From positions 9,788,740 through 9,852,739 of the forward strand of contig JAJEKV010000008.1 in assembly GCA_021234155.1 (NCBI GenBank): 64,000 bases of DNA, given 5' to 3'. The position numbers and the translations under genes are program-made. The stretch comes from Isoetes taiwanensis. Its lineage: Eukaryota; Streptophyta; Lycopodiopsida; Isoetales; Isoetaceae. The notes beneath the pieces were generated by a model, which saw nothing but the letters and a program-made list of their open reading frames with translations, ran no database searches and was not told the DNA's origin. Shown one piece after another: positions 46,388-57,343 of the stretch; the first letter of the stretch is position 1, and each line of letters opens with the position of its first letter.

Positions 46388-47159
46388 AGAGAATGGGGTT
46401 TTTTTCATTAATTATAGAAAAAGGTACATTGTTGTGAGTGAGTCATGTAGTTGACTACTCAACATTAAGCTTAAAAACAAAGTAAACAAAAAAGACATCA
46501 GTAGATGCCATGCTGTAAAAGCAGCAAAGGTGATTGAAATTAAGAAGTCCTTGTCTTCCATGTGAAAGGTATTAAACCCGCGACCGCCAAGCTCTTGAAT
46601 TGAACCACTTTGGAAACCGTAATCGAGTAAACTGCTGTTTTGAGATTCAGAATGGGATTGGATGTAAGGAATGGAATTCAGGAATTCAGGAATTGGGATT
46701 TGATGGGATATTGGATAGAAAATGATAAGAGTGAAGGTAGTCAAATTTTGGCTGGAAATCAGTTGCAAAATGAGAGTTCTACCATTTCCCCAATTTAGCT
46801 CTTGAATAGGTCTCATCGGCATTGGTTGTAGACATGAGGATGATGAGTGTACCATAAGCATCCGCCAAACATCTATGATGGTAATAGTCTTTATCTGTAA
46901 TATTGGAATTGTTAAATCATCATGTTTACGCTATTAATTTCCATGAACCACCATAGTTGCACCATTAAGTATGTGCCTCTCTAGAAAATTCTATTGCCCA
47001 ATCAATTTAAGTGATCCGGGATGTCGAATGTCAATGTTTGTGATGCCTCTGACTAGGCCTGTCCATAATCCATCATCATGTGTACTGAATATCGTGAACT
47101 AACCTGCATACAGGAAAAGTGTATGCTCAGCTGGCTCAACAGATGTGTTAAAATCTCTG
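46388..47159 (-). other. L1 3' region, RNase H remnant and 3' UTR
   Basis: Between the last RNase H residues and the poly-A. A 149-codon open frame (46,861-46,412) has no recognised domain and is best taken as 3' UTR. It includes a short tandem caggaattcaggaattggg (46,679-46,698). Confidence 0.5.
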
Positions 47160-47952
47160 CTAAGACTCATCATGTAATCTAGCAAGGGAACAATCATTGT
47201 CAGTAAATGCAGCATTGCAATTTAATTTAAACAATTGATAGAACCCTATGAAATGACCAATGCTATGCCACTTGTTATCCACGTAATCTCTATCTACATG
47301 CATCTGACTAGTTGCAGCCATTTCAATGTCATATATAACCTGTCTTTTTATCCAGTGAATAGATATTCTTTTTCTCCCATAATGACATCTATTTCTATGT
47401 TTCCATACATTCCATAAAGCAATGAAGCATAAAGAGTTTGTGAAAGCATCATCATTCATCATGAAATCCAAATGTAGTAGCGGGACATATAATGTTGAAA
47501 GTATCTTCAAACCAAAGCCGGGAAGGAGGTGAGCTTTACACAACCAAGATGTGCTCAAAATTTTCCACATACCCACATCCAAGAGGGCAATTTGAATCAA
47601 TAGGATGAGTAAGATTATTGGAGTGCCTAGAGAGCATTTCCAAGTTGGATAAACTCTTATTTGCAATAAGCCAGACAAAGTAAGAGATCTTTGGTGGCAG
47701 ATAGGAATGCCAGATGTTTGTGAAGAGTCTGGTTTCAGTTTCATCTGAGATAGCCCAATCTGCTTTAGCCTTTGAAGGCACATTTGGTTTGTTTAAATAT
47801 CTGTAGACTTTCTGGACACTATAGCTTGGTTTGTCAAGTAGGGTCCAATCAGTAATAATGGGATTAGCCATAAGATTGATTGTGTGGACCTTGTGCATAA
47901 TATATCTAAAAAGAGTTCTATCAGAGGAACTTCCCCTGATTTTGTGCTTCAA
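47160..47952 (-). pseudogene. L1 ORF2 zf-RVT and partial RNase H domain
   Basis: The zf-RVT part reads NIWHSYLPPKISYFVWLIAN, KSLSNLEMLSRH and CPLGCGYVENFEHILVV (C..GC..E...H arrangement). After a frame change comes FINSLCFIALWNVWKHRNRC-like sequence and HFIGFYQLFKLNCNAAFTDN, the start of the RNase H found at the end of many plant L1 ORF2 proteins (KLN.D/N.A). The frame then stops, so the RNase H is truncated or shifted after about 20 residues. Confidence 0.8.
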
Positions 47953-48070
47953 GTTAGTCCAGGTAATCCATCTGCCTTGATCCCATAGATCCCCAAGGGT
48001 GAGAATATTATTATCTTTCCATTTCTTGTATATCCGTTTATGCTTGATGGCGGAGGGAGTAGACCGGTCT

Positions 48071-50215
48071 CTATGGAAATTGGGATTCCAAAAATATTAG
48101 TGTTGATGTGGATCTGTTTTCCGTGTTGGAATGATGGAAAGTCCGATGAACCTTGTTCCGGGCAATAATCATGTTTCTCATGAGAGGAGAAATACCAAAT
48201 GGTTGAAGAGTAGTGAAAGCTGAATGTGGGAGATTGTGAGAGATGGATGCATGATGCTTTGGATGGCTAATAGAAAGCCAGTATTTGATAAAGATTGAGG
48301 CAGGATTACTATTTGAGAATATAGACTTCCAGATGTACTTGCCTGCCAAGGCATAGCTTTGCAAGGCAATATTCTTACATCCCAAACCACCTTGAATTTT
48401 ACTTCTGGTAATTGAGGACCAATTAACCATATGATGCTTTCCCCATATGAAATTTCTCACTATTCTCTCAATCTGCAGATAAATGCATTTGGGAGCTAGG
48501 AGTGCAGAAGAGAAATAAATGTGGGAGGCTGCAATGACAGAGTTTGCAATTAGAGTTCTACCTGCCAAAGAGAGACAGTTGCCATAATTCCCAAGTTTCT
48601 TTCTAATCTTCTCTACAATGGGATTCCAAAGACATTTGAGACTAGGATTGAGAGATAGAGGCATGCCTAGAAGATTAGTTGTCTCGATGTCACCATACAT
48701 TTTATGCCAAAATGCTATACGTGTTGAAGTCCCCAATGATGGTACATTTATTTCTATTCGGTGAATACCGGGCGGCGAACCAAAGTTATGAATAGTCTGC
48801 AAGAAAATGTGAATAATATTCAAGTCATTCTTGAGGAAACTGAAAGAGTCATCAGCATATTGAAGGATTGAGAGATTCGTGATGTTGTCAGGAAGGTTTA
48901 GACCAACAATTGTCCCAGTTGATTGGAGATGAGTGATAACTCTAGTTAACATTTCAAAGAACAGCTAGAAATAAATATGGTGCTAAAGGGCACCCTTGTC
49001 TAACTCCTCTAGCAAGGGGAAGAATTGTCCTGGGGATCCATTAACAAGCACAATGGATTGAGATCCGAGTTAAGCCCCGGGATCAATCGGATAATCTTGT
49101 GGCTGAAGCCAAGTTTCTCTAGAGAATTTTAGAAAGTCCCATCTAAGCGTGTCAAAGGCCTTTGAAAAATCAAGCTTTAAGAGAATGCAGGTCTTGATTA
49201 GTCAACTTGTTCCAATGCAAACCCTCCATGGCAGCAATGTAGTTATCTAGGATGAATCTATTTGGGAGAAATGCAGATTGATTGGAGCTAATGACTTCCT
49301 GAAGGTGAGTTTTGACCCTGTTTGCAATTATCTTAGCACAAACTTTATAAGTAGAATTTGTTAGGGAGATTGGCCTCCAATCGAGAAAGTTTGAGGATTG
49401 TCAACCTTTGGAATTAAAGTGATAAGTCCAAAGAGAAAAGAGCGGGGTGTAGATGGTTTGAATTCCAAAGAGCCTTTAATCATAAGCGTGAAATCTTCTT
49501 TAATTATGTCCCGAATTTAAGATAAAATTCGGGTGGAAGGCCATCACGGGCGGGACTTTTCCCTTTGCAAGACTTTTAAGAGTAGCAAAGATTTCCTCAG
49601 TGGAGGGGATAACTTCCACAGTGTTAGACATCACAATCTCACTGTGAAGGCCATTATTAATAATCATATCTGAAAATGACTTGGCTTCCTCAACTTGAGT
49701 GGGGGTATCAATTGGTTGGGAGAAGATTGCAGCATACTTGGAGCAAAAGTAGTTAGAAATCTCTTTCTGGTCATCAAGAGTAACCTCATTATCATCCTTA
49801 ATGGTAGAAAGTTGGCTTTTAAGAAGCCTTGATTTGGCCACCACAGTAAAAATTTTGAGTTCCCATGATCCATTTTGGAGAAATATTTAAGCTTACATCT
49901 GATTGAGGAGCTTTTGGCTTCATATTCTTCAATGGTTTTGATGGCCATTTCTAGATTACCTTCTTGCCAATGGAGCTCAATATTAAGGGGATCATCCTGA
50001 AGTTTCATTCTAACCTCTTTCATATCTTGAAGGTAAGCTCTTTTCTCAGCAAGCTTATTGTCATGAAGGTGTTTGGACCAGTTCTTGATCCAGGATTTGG
50101 ATTCTTTGATATTAGAATAGAATGACCTCATTGAGCTTGTAGATCTAACTTTCGGGAAGGGAATTATAAAAAGCTTTGAAATCTTCACGAATGCAGTGAG
50201 TCCGGGAGAGAGCAA
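48071..50215 (-). pseudogene. L1 ORF2 reverse transcriptase region, frameshifted
   Basis: In order on the minus strand: a linker helix region (EGNLEMAIKTIEEY), STEEIFATLKSLAKGKVP followed by a shifted RDGLPPEFYLKF (the GK.PGPDG block), KVCAKIIANRVKTHLQEVIS, SNQSAFLPNRFILDNYIAAM, LLKLDFSKAFDTLRWDFLKF (first catalytic Asp) and ILQYADDSFSFLKNDL (YADD box, about 48,860). Then the long frame 48,952-48,071 has SLAGRTLIANSVIAASHIYF and IERIVRNFIWGKHHMVNW, typical of plant L1. There are at least four frame breaks, several at CG-containing words (cccgggatcaatcgg, gggcgggac). Confidence 0.9.
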
Positions 50216-50968
50216 TTTAGCTTGAAAGGTGTGTTACCATGCCTCTTTATGGAGAGTACATGCTTGGTGATTAGAAATTGAGGCTGGTGATCAGAGATTG
50301 AGGTACACTCATCACTGTGGACAAGGCAGTTATCCCAAAAGTCGTGCTGACTGTTATTAATGTAGAATCTGTCGAGTGCACAGTACACCCTATTATTCCC
50401 TTCTTGTTTGTTTGACCAAGTATATGCTGATGTTGAGGATGGAATATGCTGAAGGAAGTGCATATCAAGCAGTAAATCCCATTGAGATCTTTCATCAAGT
50501 ACACATGTTTAAATCCCTACCAATTTTCATATCCCGGGTTGGGGTGTTGTTGAAGTCACCGCCATAATCCATGTATCACGCTTTGAGTTGAGAGCCGCTT
50601 ATTTATAGAAGTCCATGTTGTAGTTCGAGTCTAGAATCGGTTGAAGCATAAATATTGATGATCCCAAAAGAAATGTCCTTATTAGTGAGAACTACTGACT
50701 GCCAGGTCTTGCATGGGCTGTTATAAATCAAGTTTTGATTTAAGTGCTTCCAAATAATGCACAGTCCACCAGATGTGCCTGTGGCTTCAATCCATATAGA
50801 GGAAAACCCAGGGCCAATCCAATCAGCAAGGTTGGAGCACTCAAAGTTAGGCAGTCTCAATTCTTGCAGAAGGATAATGTCACTGTCATAGTTTCTAATC
50901 TGAGATATAACTCTCCTCCTTTTTAAAGGGCCTTTTATTCCCCTGAGATTCCAGCTGAGAATCTTCAT
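50185..50968 (-). pseudogene. L1 ORF2 endonuclease domain
   Basis: The ATG at 50,968 starts MKILSWNLRGIKGPLKRRRV with DIILLQELRLPN (W6-N7, Q35-E36 of the APE-type endonuclease) and SGGLCIIWKHLNQN. After a break near 50,600 comes MHFLQHIPSSTSAYTWSNKQ, LDRFYINN and SISDHQPQFLI (terminal SDH motif). It makes the nick that primes target-primed reverse transcription. The stretch around gcggtgacttc / ggatatg (50,530-50,560) that should hold GDFN is disrupted. Confidence 0.88.
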
Positions 50969-51002
50969 GAGGAGTGAAGGAGTAATGCAAAAAAGGAGAA
51001 GG

Positions 51003-51643
51003 CTAATGGGATCTGCTAGCCCTTTTGGTTTTTTGTCGAGTATTGGTTTGCAGTGTTTTGGATTTGGCCAAGAATGCTTTTTCCTTTATTCTTCCTATTT
51101 CTTTTGGAAGATTGATTTGTTGGCTGGTCAATAGTATGACTGTTCTGATGATCAAGCAGATAGATGTCACCCTCCCATAGATTATCATTGTTTGGAAAAT
51201 GAGTGTCAGGGACATTTTCTTTGTCAGAGTGAGGTTCAGCAGAATTATCATCTGTAGCTATAGTGTCAGAGTGAGACCTTTGCGCCAAATTTAGATTTGC
51301 AGCATTCATGAACTACTTTCTCAGATAAAGATGAATCAGTGAAGTTTATGGGAGAACTTACATTATTATCTACATTATTATCCACATTAGAGCAGTTAAG
51401 TAACAAATTATCTGCAACTTTTAAAATGGAAAGATCTTGCCTGGTATTAGCTTGTGACTCTGGAGATCTCATTTGTTGCAGGGAGGAGTTTGCATTGTTC
51501 CCATTTGTTGACTCTGCAAGGTGCTTATCACATGCTGTTACTGTTGCTATTGTGTGCTCAAGTTCTATATGCAGCAAATTATGCTCCCAACTGTTCGAGA
51601 TATTTCTAATCTGTTCATCCCTATCCTTTGTGTCCATCGACAA
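51003..51643 (-). pseudogene. Frameshifted C-terminal tail of L1 ORF1
   Basis: Two overlapping frames (51,643-51,266 and 51,309-51,016) give polar, Asn/Ser-rich sequence ending in a basic segment, NQSSKRNRKNKGKSILGQIQ. They lie between the end of the 710-codon frame and the ORF2 start at 50,968. A basic tail right before ORF2 is usual for plant L1 ORF1. The breaks are near 51,700 and 51,290. Confidence 0.6.
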
Positions 51644-51741
51644 CCGCTTACGGCAATTACCTCGGTGGTCGTCATTAATTCCTTCAATTCTTGAGCTATC
51701 ATTGGGGAAATGGATGCACTTTTAGCGGGGGCAAGGGTAAT

Positions 51742-53874
51742 TCAAGAGTTTTCGAAGAGGTCGACATGTAAGAGGGGGGAAGCCAGTATATTTTCAAAAG
51801 GTAGTGCAATGTTTTGGATGGGATGGTTGGTGATGGATGTATATGTAGGTGTGTTTTCAGGTGGAGAGTGATATGAAATCGGCTCAATGGGACCAATACA
51901 ATTTTCATCTGCCTTTTTATCATCATCAGGATCATCTGGCATATCTGCAAGAATGGCATAGGAGTTTGATACTTTTAGTGTATCAATTGGATCATCATAA
52001 TCTTCAGAGGGTTCAGTTTCATGAAGGTCTAAGATATTTTGGTGTTGTGGAACCTTGACTGGAACCTTGACTGGAGCTGGAAGAATCACAGATGTTGATG
52101 ATGTAACCTGGTTGCCTTTTTCTTTGTCTTTTTCTTTGTCCTTTTCTTTGGGATGTGTACCTTTTTCAATAAGTAATGAAACCCCACTCAATTCATGTGA
52201 GGATTTGCTTCTCCCAGAAAATGTCATATTGGAAGAATCTATTGTTCCAACTTGTGCATCAGCAAATCCTTTGGTTGGTAATGATTGTTGACTGGTAGAT
52301 TGCCTGGAATCTTTCATAATGTTCGATAGAGTCTTATGCAAATCAACTTTTGGAGGCAAAACAGAGATTTTACCTTTCCCTTTTAGCACATACCTGTTGT
52401 GCTCAATGTTTGCTTTATTTAGTTTAGCCATCTCAGTATTCTGTTTTGTTGCCAGAATAGGCTTATCTTGACAAACTGATGGTTGATCTTCCTTGATGAA
52501 GACCCCTTTGTTTAGCACCTTGATCTTCATTTGCTTGTCTGAAGATGATGTTGTTATAGTAGGTATCTGAGAGCTGTTAATGTGATCAGTTTTTTTCTGT
52601 GTCAAGGTCCTGGCATCTCTGTGTTTTTGGATTCTTTTTGTACTGCCATTAACTTTGTTCCATCCATTTTGGTGCCAATGAGTAATATGATCTGGCTTAT
52701 TCGTGTCCATTGCTGCATAATGGATGGATCCCAATCTGTTTGGGAATGTTAAGGTGGCTGCTTGAGATGGCCCAGCATCCCCATTCCCCTTCTCTGGAAT
52801 TTCATATGTTTCTGCTTCCTTCTGTGGCAGTATGCACTGACTCCCTACTTTATGTCTCAGGTTACATGTCTGGCAAAGATTTGGTAATCCAATCCATCTA
52901 AGTTGAAGGATAGAGGTTTTCCCAAAGAAATCTATGAAGGATATAGTAGTGGGAATGGGTTTGGTGATATCAAGCTGGATGAAACATTTTGGAGGATAGT
53001 ATGTGGAGTATTCAGTGGTTAAATAAGTACCAATGGAGCTAAAGATAGACTTGAAGCAGTCTTCATTCCAATATATGGGACTGAGCTCACTCATGGAGAC
53101 AGAAGCTATTTGTAGCTTTTTGAATTCATTTAAAGGTAAGGTGGCATTCCATTTTAAAAAGGATATTTGGGAGGTTTCACAAGTTGTGAGGCCAAGCTTA
53201 AGCAAGTAATTTGCAGTCCTGGAGCAACCACATTCCACGAGAATGTATGGGTGATTTAGCCAGTAGATAGAGTTTATGACAATGCCTTTGTGAAGCCTTA
53301 GGAGGTGGTCCCAAAGTTTTTCTATTTTTATACCAGTAGAATCAACTTTGGCAACGACAGCAAGCTGTGATAATGAATCAATTTTTGAGGCAATCAATGG
53401 AGAGTTTAAGTGAATACCTCTGAAAAGCTCAATATTTGTAGGGGCTCTTGATTGTTGTATCTCAAAGTCCGCGGCCAATTGCTCGTCTGAAATGATTGGT
53501 TGGGTTGGTCTTGGAAAGAGAGGAAGTGGTACTCCAGAAGGATCCAATCTTGGCAAAGTGAGAGTTCCCCTTGGATCCAAAGCAAGTGTATCCCAATTAG
53601 GAGCATATGGGCTGAAGTGATTCATGTCTTTTAACAAAGGATCCGGGTTAGCAAAATCACCAAATTTGATAAATTTTGATGGATCATGGTGGAGTGCACT
53701 TAACTGTGTGAGAAGAGAGTCCCTTTGGGCAGCCGGAAAGAGCATAAAACTATGAAGAAATGAGAGGGAATTTGAATATAGGGCTGACGGGTATTGCAAA
53801 TCTTTTTGTATTTTTGGGAAAAGTAATCGCATTAATGCTTTACAAAAGTAAAGAAAAAAGGCAAACAGAGGCAA
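51742..53874 (-). CDS. L1 ORF1 protein, DUF4283-like with zinc knuckle (710 aa open)
   Basis: RNA-binding nucleocapsid-like protein of plant L1 elements. Residues about 130-330 have the DUF4283-type layout: ...IYWLNHPYILVECGCSR, SFLKWNATLPLNEFKKLQIA, YWNEDCFKSIFSSIGTYL and RWIGLPNLCQTC. A zinc-knuckle-like CX2CX3HX5C follows (C334, C337, H341, C347), close to but not the classical CX2CX4HX4C. The C-terminal half is polar and Lys/Ser-rich, as in linkers that bind nucleic acid. The frame ends at 51,742, but related polar sequence continues in other frames to 51,003, so the real ORF1 is probably longer. Length and order (ORF1 then ORF2) fit plant L1. It is the longest open frame of the window. 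Confidence 0.9.
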   Translation of the reverse strand: MPLFAFFLYFCKALMRLLFPKIQKDLQYPSALYSNSLSFLHSFMLFPAAQRDSLLTQLSALHHDPSKFIKFGDFANPDPLLKDMNHFSPYAPNWDTLALDPRGTLTLPRLDPSGVPLPLFPRPTQPIISDEQLAADFEIQQSRAPTNIELFRGIHLNSPLIASKIDSLSQLAVVAKVDSTGIKIEKLWDHLLRLHKGIVINSIYWLNHPYILVECGCSRTANYLLKLGLTTCETSQISFLKWNATLPLNEFKKLQIASVSMSELSPIYWNEDCFKSIFSSIGTYLTTEYSTYYPPKCFIQLDITKPIPTTISFIDFFGKTSILQLRWIGLPNLCQTCNLRHKVGSQCILPQKEAETYEIPEKGNGDAGPSQAATLTFPNRLGSIHYAAMDTNKPDHITHWHQNGWNKVNGSTKRIQKHRDARTLTQKKTDHINSSQIPTITTSSSDKQMKIKVLNKGVFIKEDQPSVCQDKPILATKQNTEMAKLNKANIEHNRYVLKGKGKISVLPPKVDLHKTLSNIMKDSRQSTSQQSLPTKGFADAQVGTIDSSNMTFSGRSKSSHELSGVSLLIEKGTHPKEKDKEKDKEKGNQVTSSTSVILPAPVKVPVKVPQHQNILDLHETEPSEDYDDPIDTLKVSNSYAILADMPDDPDDDKKADENCIGPIEPISYHSPPENTPTYTSITNHPIQNIALPFENILASPLLHVDLFENS

Positions 53875-54006
53875 GAGCAGAGGAATGAAGGAGTAGAAAA
53901 AGCAGGAATGAAGGCAAATTGGAGAAGAGATCTATCTAAAAACTAGGAGAGATTGGAGAACCAAATTTTACCAGAGAGTCCCGAGAAATTTTAAAAGTAT
54001 GAGTAA

Positions 54007-54300
54007 TCATTCTGAGAAAATCTTGACTGAGATTTTCCTTTCTGACCATCCACAAAATACCTGAAAGATTGCTGTTGCCGAAATGTTCTTGTTGCCTGTG
54101 AATTCTAGCACCCACGCTTCGACAATTTCGGCTTCAAATTCTTCTGAGGATGGAGTAAATGAGTATTCAGGGCTAAACAGAGAGTCTGGAAAGAATTGCT
54201 TGAGAAGAAAACTATCCCAGAGCTCGGAGGATGGTCCAGAGAGGAAACCACAAGTAATTCTTTGATCCTGCTTCAGAATAGTGAAAAATTTAGTATCCAT
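54007..54300 (-). other. 97-codon open frame upstream of L1 ORF1, unrecognised
   Basis: Starts MDTKFFTILKQDQRITCGFL and contains FFPDSLFSPEYSFTPSSEEF and EIVEAWVLEFTGN; mixed composition, no repeats. It sits 130 bp upstream of ORF1 on the same strand and could be the N-terminal part or an extra 5' ORF of the element, in which case the TSD proposed at 53,988 is wrong. Otherwise it is host sequence. Confidence 0.35.
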
Positions 54301-54545
54301 TCATAGAAAAATTGATGAGGAAACCGAATTTTGCAAGGCCTCTACAAGCCCTGCAAGCTTTGGCAAGTAATTCGAATCAGAAGGAAAATTTTCTTAGAGA
54401 AGGATCAAGAACGAGTTTGAATCGAAAAAGACAAGGGATTCAAGAAAATTGGCGCTCGGTGATGACGTGTCCATTACTCCTACCAGGCAGTAACCATCTT
54501 TTTCTCACAATTTCTTTTGATCTAGGTGTGCTCTTTTTCTCGGCG

Positions 54546-54782
54546 ATGAATAGAGGTAATCGCAATCGTACGGAGAATGACGAAGACGAAGGTAAGTATT
54601 TATATAGTTTTTATTATACGCTTTACCCTCTAATTAGGTATGTGAGTTTATGCATGGAGTTTTAATTTGTTGTGTAGAGGAAAGGGACGAGTTTAGAGAA
54701 AATAGGAGGAGGACTCCACGAGGTAGGGGTAATCGTGCTGATGTTCCAAGACGCCAACCTCCACCTGTCACTACACCAGCAG
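54546..54782 (+). CDS. First two exons of a plant-transposase-like gene
   Basis: Exon 1 (54,546-54,591) reads MNRGNRNRTENDEDE and ends at GAAG|GTAAGT. Exon 2 (54,678-54,782) follows TTGTGTAG and stays in frame: EERDEFRENRRRTPRGRGNR, then ADVPRRQPPPVTTPA, ending GCAG|GTTTGG. A third exon may start at 54,859 (after TTCGCAG) with APPPLPPSSQTCLPRERPNC. The basic, proline-rich, low-complexity start resembles the N-termini of plant En/Spm-associated proteins. Later exons are frame-broken. Confidence 0.5.
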
Positions 54783-54858
54783 GTTTGGGTATTAAGATAG
54801 CTTTTATAAAAAATAATAAATAAATGAATTGTTTTTGCATGATATTTGTGCTTCGCAG

Positions 54859-55990
54859 CTCCTCCGCCGCTCCCGCCTTCCTCGCAAACATGTCTCCCCA
54901 GAGAGAGACCAAATTGCGGCATATTTTGCCTCTTTGACACCAACGCCCGCTTAAAGCACCTCCCGCCCTATTCCCCAATGACATAGTGTTGATTATCGGC
55001 CTCCACGTTCTCGCGAGAATATTGAGATCACTAGGCGTAGTATGGACTCCGCTCTAGGCAAGAGACGGGAATAGATTTTTCTAATGCAAGGAACTTGGAG
55101 AAAGATTTCAACAGTAAATATATATCCACTACGCACCAAACATTTCTTTGGTTGCGGCATGTTAAAGATGCTCATTCTCTCATTACTTCCTGGTCAAGAA
55201 GTAGTGGAGCAACAGACTCTAGCGTTCAAGATCGCGACGATCATCACGCGGGGTTCGGGATCCAACAACATGGTCGCTTCGCGACTTGGAGAGGGAAGGA
55301 TCCCGACGGCGTCCACGTGTCACCGAAGAAGAGCGTCCATTTCGCTTTTGTTTTAGACCGTTAAAGTCTGGGGTGATTTGGCCCCGAATATACCCGACTA
55401 TCATATTAATAATAATTTTTTTGATGTAAGTTATGTGAACATATTATTTAAGATATCAGCCTTAAATATTAGTACTTTGTCATCTAAATTTGTTGTTTTG
55501 TTCATTCTCTTCACTTAGAATACATTGTAAAGTGCTCAAAAGGTTCTTAATCGGGACGGGATATGTATATTGACGGTAGACATAAACACGCTTTTATATA
55601 CCCACCATTTATGCTTCAGGGACGCTCTTCCTAAGAAGGATGATGAGGGAAGTGTCTTTTATACTACACTGAGGGACGCGGTCACAAATAATATCTCTCG
55701 CTTATGGCCTCCCCATGTATAGGGGAGTGGCACGGCGCTTATGACCAACGCGAAATAGAGAGCGTCAAAAATAAAATGAAACAGAGTTTCCCAGAGATAG
55801 AAAAGCAAAGGCGTTTAACTGGAAGAAGCTCACTTCGATGATGGGCGAGCTTATACGAAAAAGGAGGTACATGACCTAGTCATAGTCTTATTTTTATTAT
55901 TTTGATATTGCGTTGATCTATCGATTTATGTCAAAGGCACCATGTGGTCAAGGAACTGAAGCAGACTTGCGAAAAAGAAGGAGGCGATTG
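54859..55990 (+). pseudogene. Central part of the plant-transposase-like gene, broken
   Basis: Open pieces are separated by single-base breaks: around 55,000-55,370 (for example ENIEITRRSMDSALGKRR), 55,545-55,760 (INISRLWPPP-like), and 55,790-55,870 (KQRRLTGRSSLRWW or KAFNWKKLTSMMGELIRK by frame). No single frame covers it. Composition and position fit the middle of the same gene. CG dinucleotides are dense at the breaks. Confidence 0.4.
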
Positions 55991-56103
55991 GTCAAAAGTC
56001 CCTAAACCACTTAATCTCCACAAGGAAGATATCAAGGTATTTCTTATTTTTTTTGTCATTCGTTCACTTTAACTTGTGATAATGTTGTGTGCCTTGCAAT
56101 CAG

Positions 56104-56809
56104 ATTGCATTCGAACGTGCAAAGGATCCAGAAAACAAACATAGAGCTCCGACCGACAAAGCAACTAAAAGTGAGCGAAAGCCGTCTCATTTGGGCTCCG
56201 GCGGTCGAAAAGGGTTTCTCTATAGATTCGTAAGAGCTATATTAGTTCACATTAATTTTAATAAGAACTTTAAATGTCACTAGCTAATACTCGTTATATT
56301 GTCATAGGAACATCTATACGGGTTTCCCCCTAACAAGCAGCACGTACAAGTAGCCACGGAACGTGGAGCTGTTTATCTGTATCAACAGTTATACGACGAG
56401 GGAACCGTCCCACTTCGCGGGAATGCGGGGGTGCGTTGTAGAAAATTATTATAATTCTATGAACTACATTAACGCCATATTCTTTTGGTTTTTATAGGAA
56501 GCAGTGGCGGATATGAATGAAGGTCTAGAGCATGACATGGGGCGCGGGGTCGGCGAGGGATCTGCAAACATTGCTGGAGAGCCATCCAATCGCAACCGTG
56601 CGGCTGACGGTTCGAGGCGTCATCAAACTCTGTCCACTATGGACTGGAATTCCGCCTTCCTGTCTTCTTTGGCCAAGAACCGAGTGCAATTTGATCCTGG
56701 CACAATTCTATCAGGCTTACAACAATTTCAGCAGCAATCCGAAAGATTTATGGAGTCCTGCCTTAGTTTCAGCAAGAATTTTGATGACAAGATGATTCCT
56801 GGTAGAGGT
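56104..56809 (+). CDS. Last exons of the plant-transposase-like gene
   Basis: Exon 56,104-56,229: IAFERAKDPENKHRAPTDKA, then TKSERKPSHLGSGGRKGFLY (S.RKPSH.GSGG...F resembles the n.nR...HttGs..f block of the plant Ptta/En/Spm transposase family). Exon 56,309-56,430: EHLYGFPPNKQHVQVATERG, AVYLYQQLYDEGTVPLRGN. Exon 56,500-56,809: EAVADMNEGLEHDMGRGVGE, then a coiled-coil-like LSGLQQFQQQSERFMESCLS. All joins have AG/GT signals (the acceptor before 56,500 is TTTTTATAG) and keep frame. The last donor (GAG|GTATGC at 56,810) could splice on to the next exon at 56,880, making this one gene with the DDE-like one. Confidence 0.5.
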
Positions 56810-56879
56810 ATGCCATAAGCTTACTGCCTGTTCTTGACTGCTGTGGACACTTAATTTTTAACTGTTGTGCCTTGATAGG

Positions 56880-57290
56880 AGAAGACGAACCTGCTGCTGT
56901 CCAAGATGAAACAAGAATATTCTACATGAAAACAGATATGAAGGTATGTTGTTATTTCTTGTTTAGTGCTGTAATAACCAGTGAATTTTGTAATGATATT
57001 GAATGTAAAAACTTCATCTAAGGTGGTGGATGTTTCTGTGAAGAAGCACATGCTGAAGTTGTGCTGAATGACACAAATGCAGATGTAGAGGATCCAGGTA
57101 ATTCAGGATTTATTATATTGTTGTTTGTTTGTGTAAAAAGAAACTTCATGACTAACCTTAGTTCTTGATTTATCTTTCCAGAAATTGGTGGTGAATTTTG
57201 TTATGAAGAAACACAAACTGATTTTATGGCAGAGACGGCACATGGTGAATTACATCAAAATGAGACACAAGCTCCAATGGATATTGAAGG
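56880..57290 (+). CDS. Acidic 5' exons of the DDE-like gene
   Basis: Three small exons with good splice sites: 56,880-56,943 (EDEPAAVQDETRIFYMKTDM), about 57,024-57,100 (GGGCFCEEAHAEVVLNDTNA) and 57,182-57,290 (IGGEFCYEETQTDFMAETAH). The last two share a GG.FC.EE.......A......N.T layout and look like duplicated exons. The acidic, disordered composition suggests a linker or activation-type region. The assignment to the downstream gene is by contiguity. Confidence 0.5.
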
Positions 57291-57343
57291 TATGTCAAGT
57301 TTTATCTCCAGTTGTTTTTTATGAATCCTTTACAAATTAACTT

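Larger units (their letters stand above)
46369..53987 (-). mobile_element. L1-type LINE retrotransposon, nearly full length, frameshifted
   Basis: Minus strand: a poly-A tail (T-run at about 46,371-46,386) at the 3' end, then RNase H, zf-RVT, RT, endonuclease and ORF1 toward higher coordinates. A candidate 10-bp target-site duplication attttaaaag flanks it at 46,359-46,368 and 53,988-53,997. It is AT-rich, so chance is possible, and the sequence beyond the right copy does not resemble what follows the same word in D1. If a further frame at 54,007-54,300 belongs to it, the 5' end lies farther right. Confidence 0.85.

Noticed and set aside
47235-52901. Plus-strand frames of 60-128 codons across the minus L1
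   Set aside because: Shadow frames opposite recognised ORF1/ORF2 motifs.
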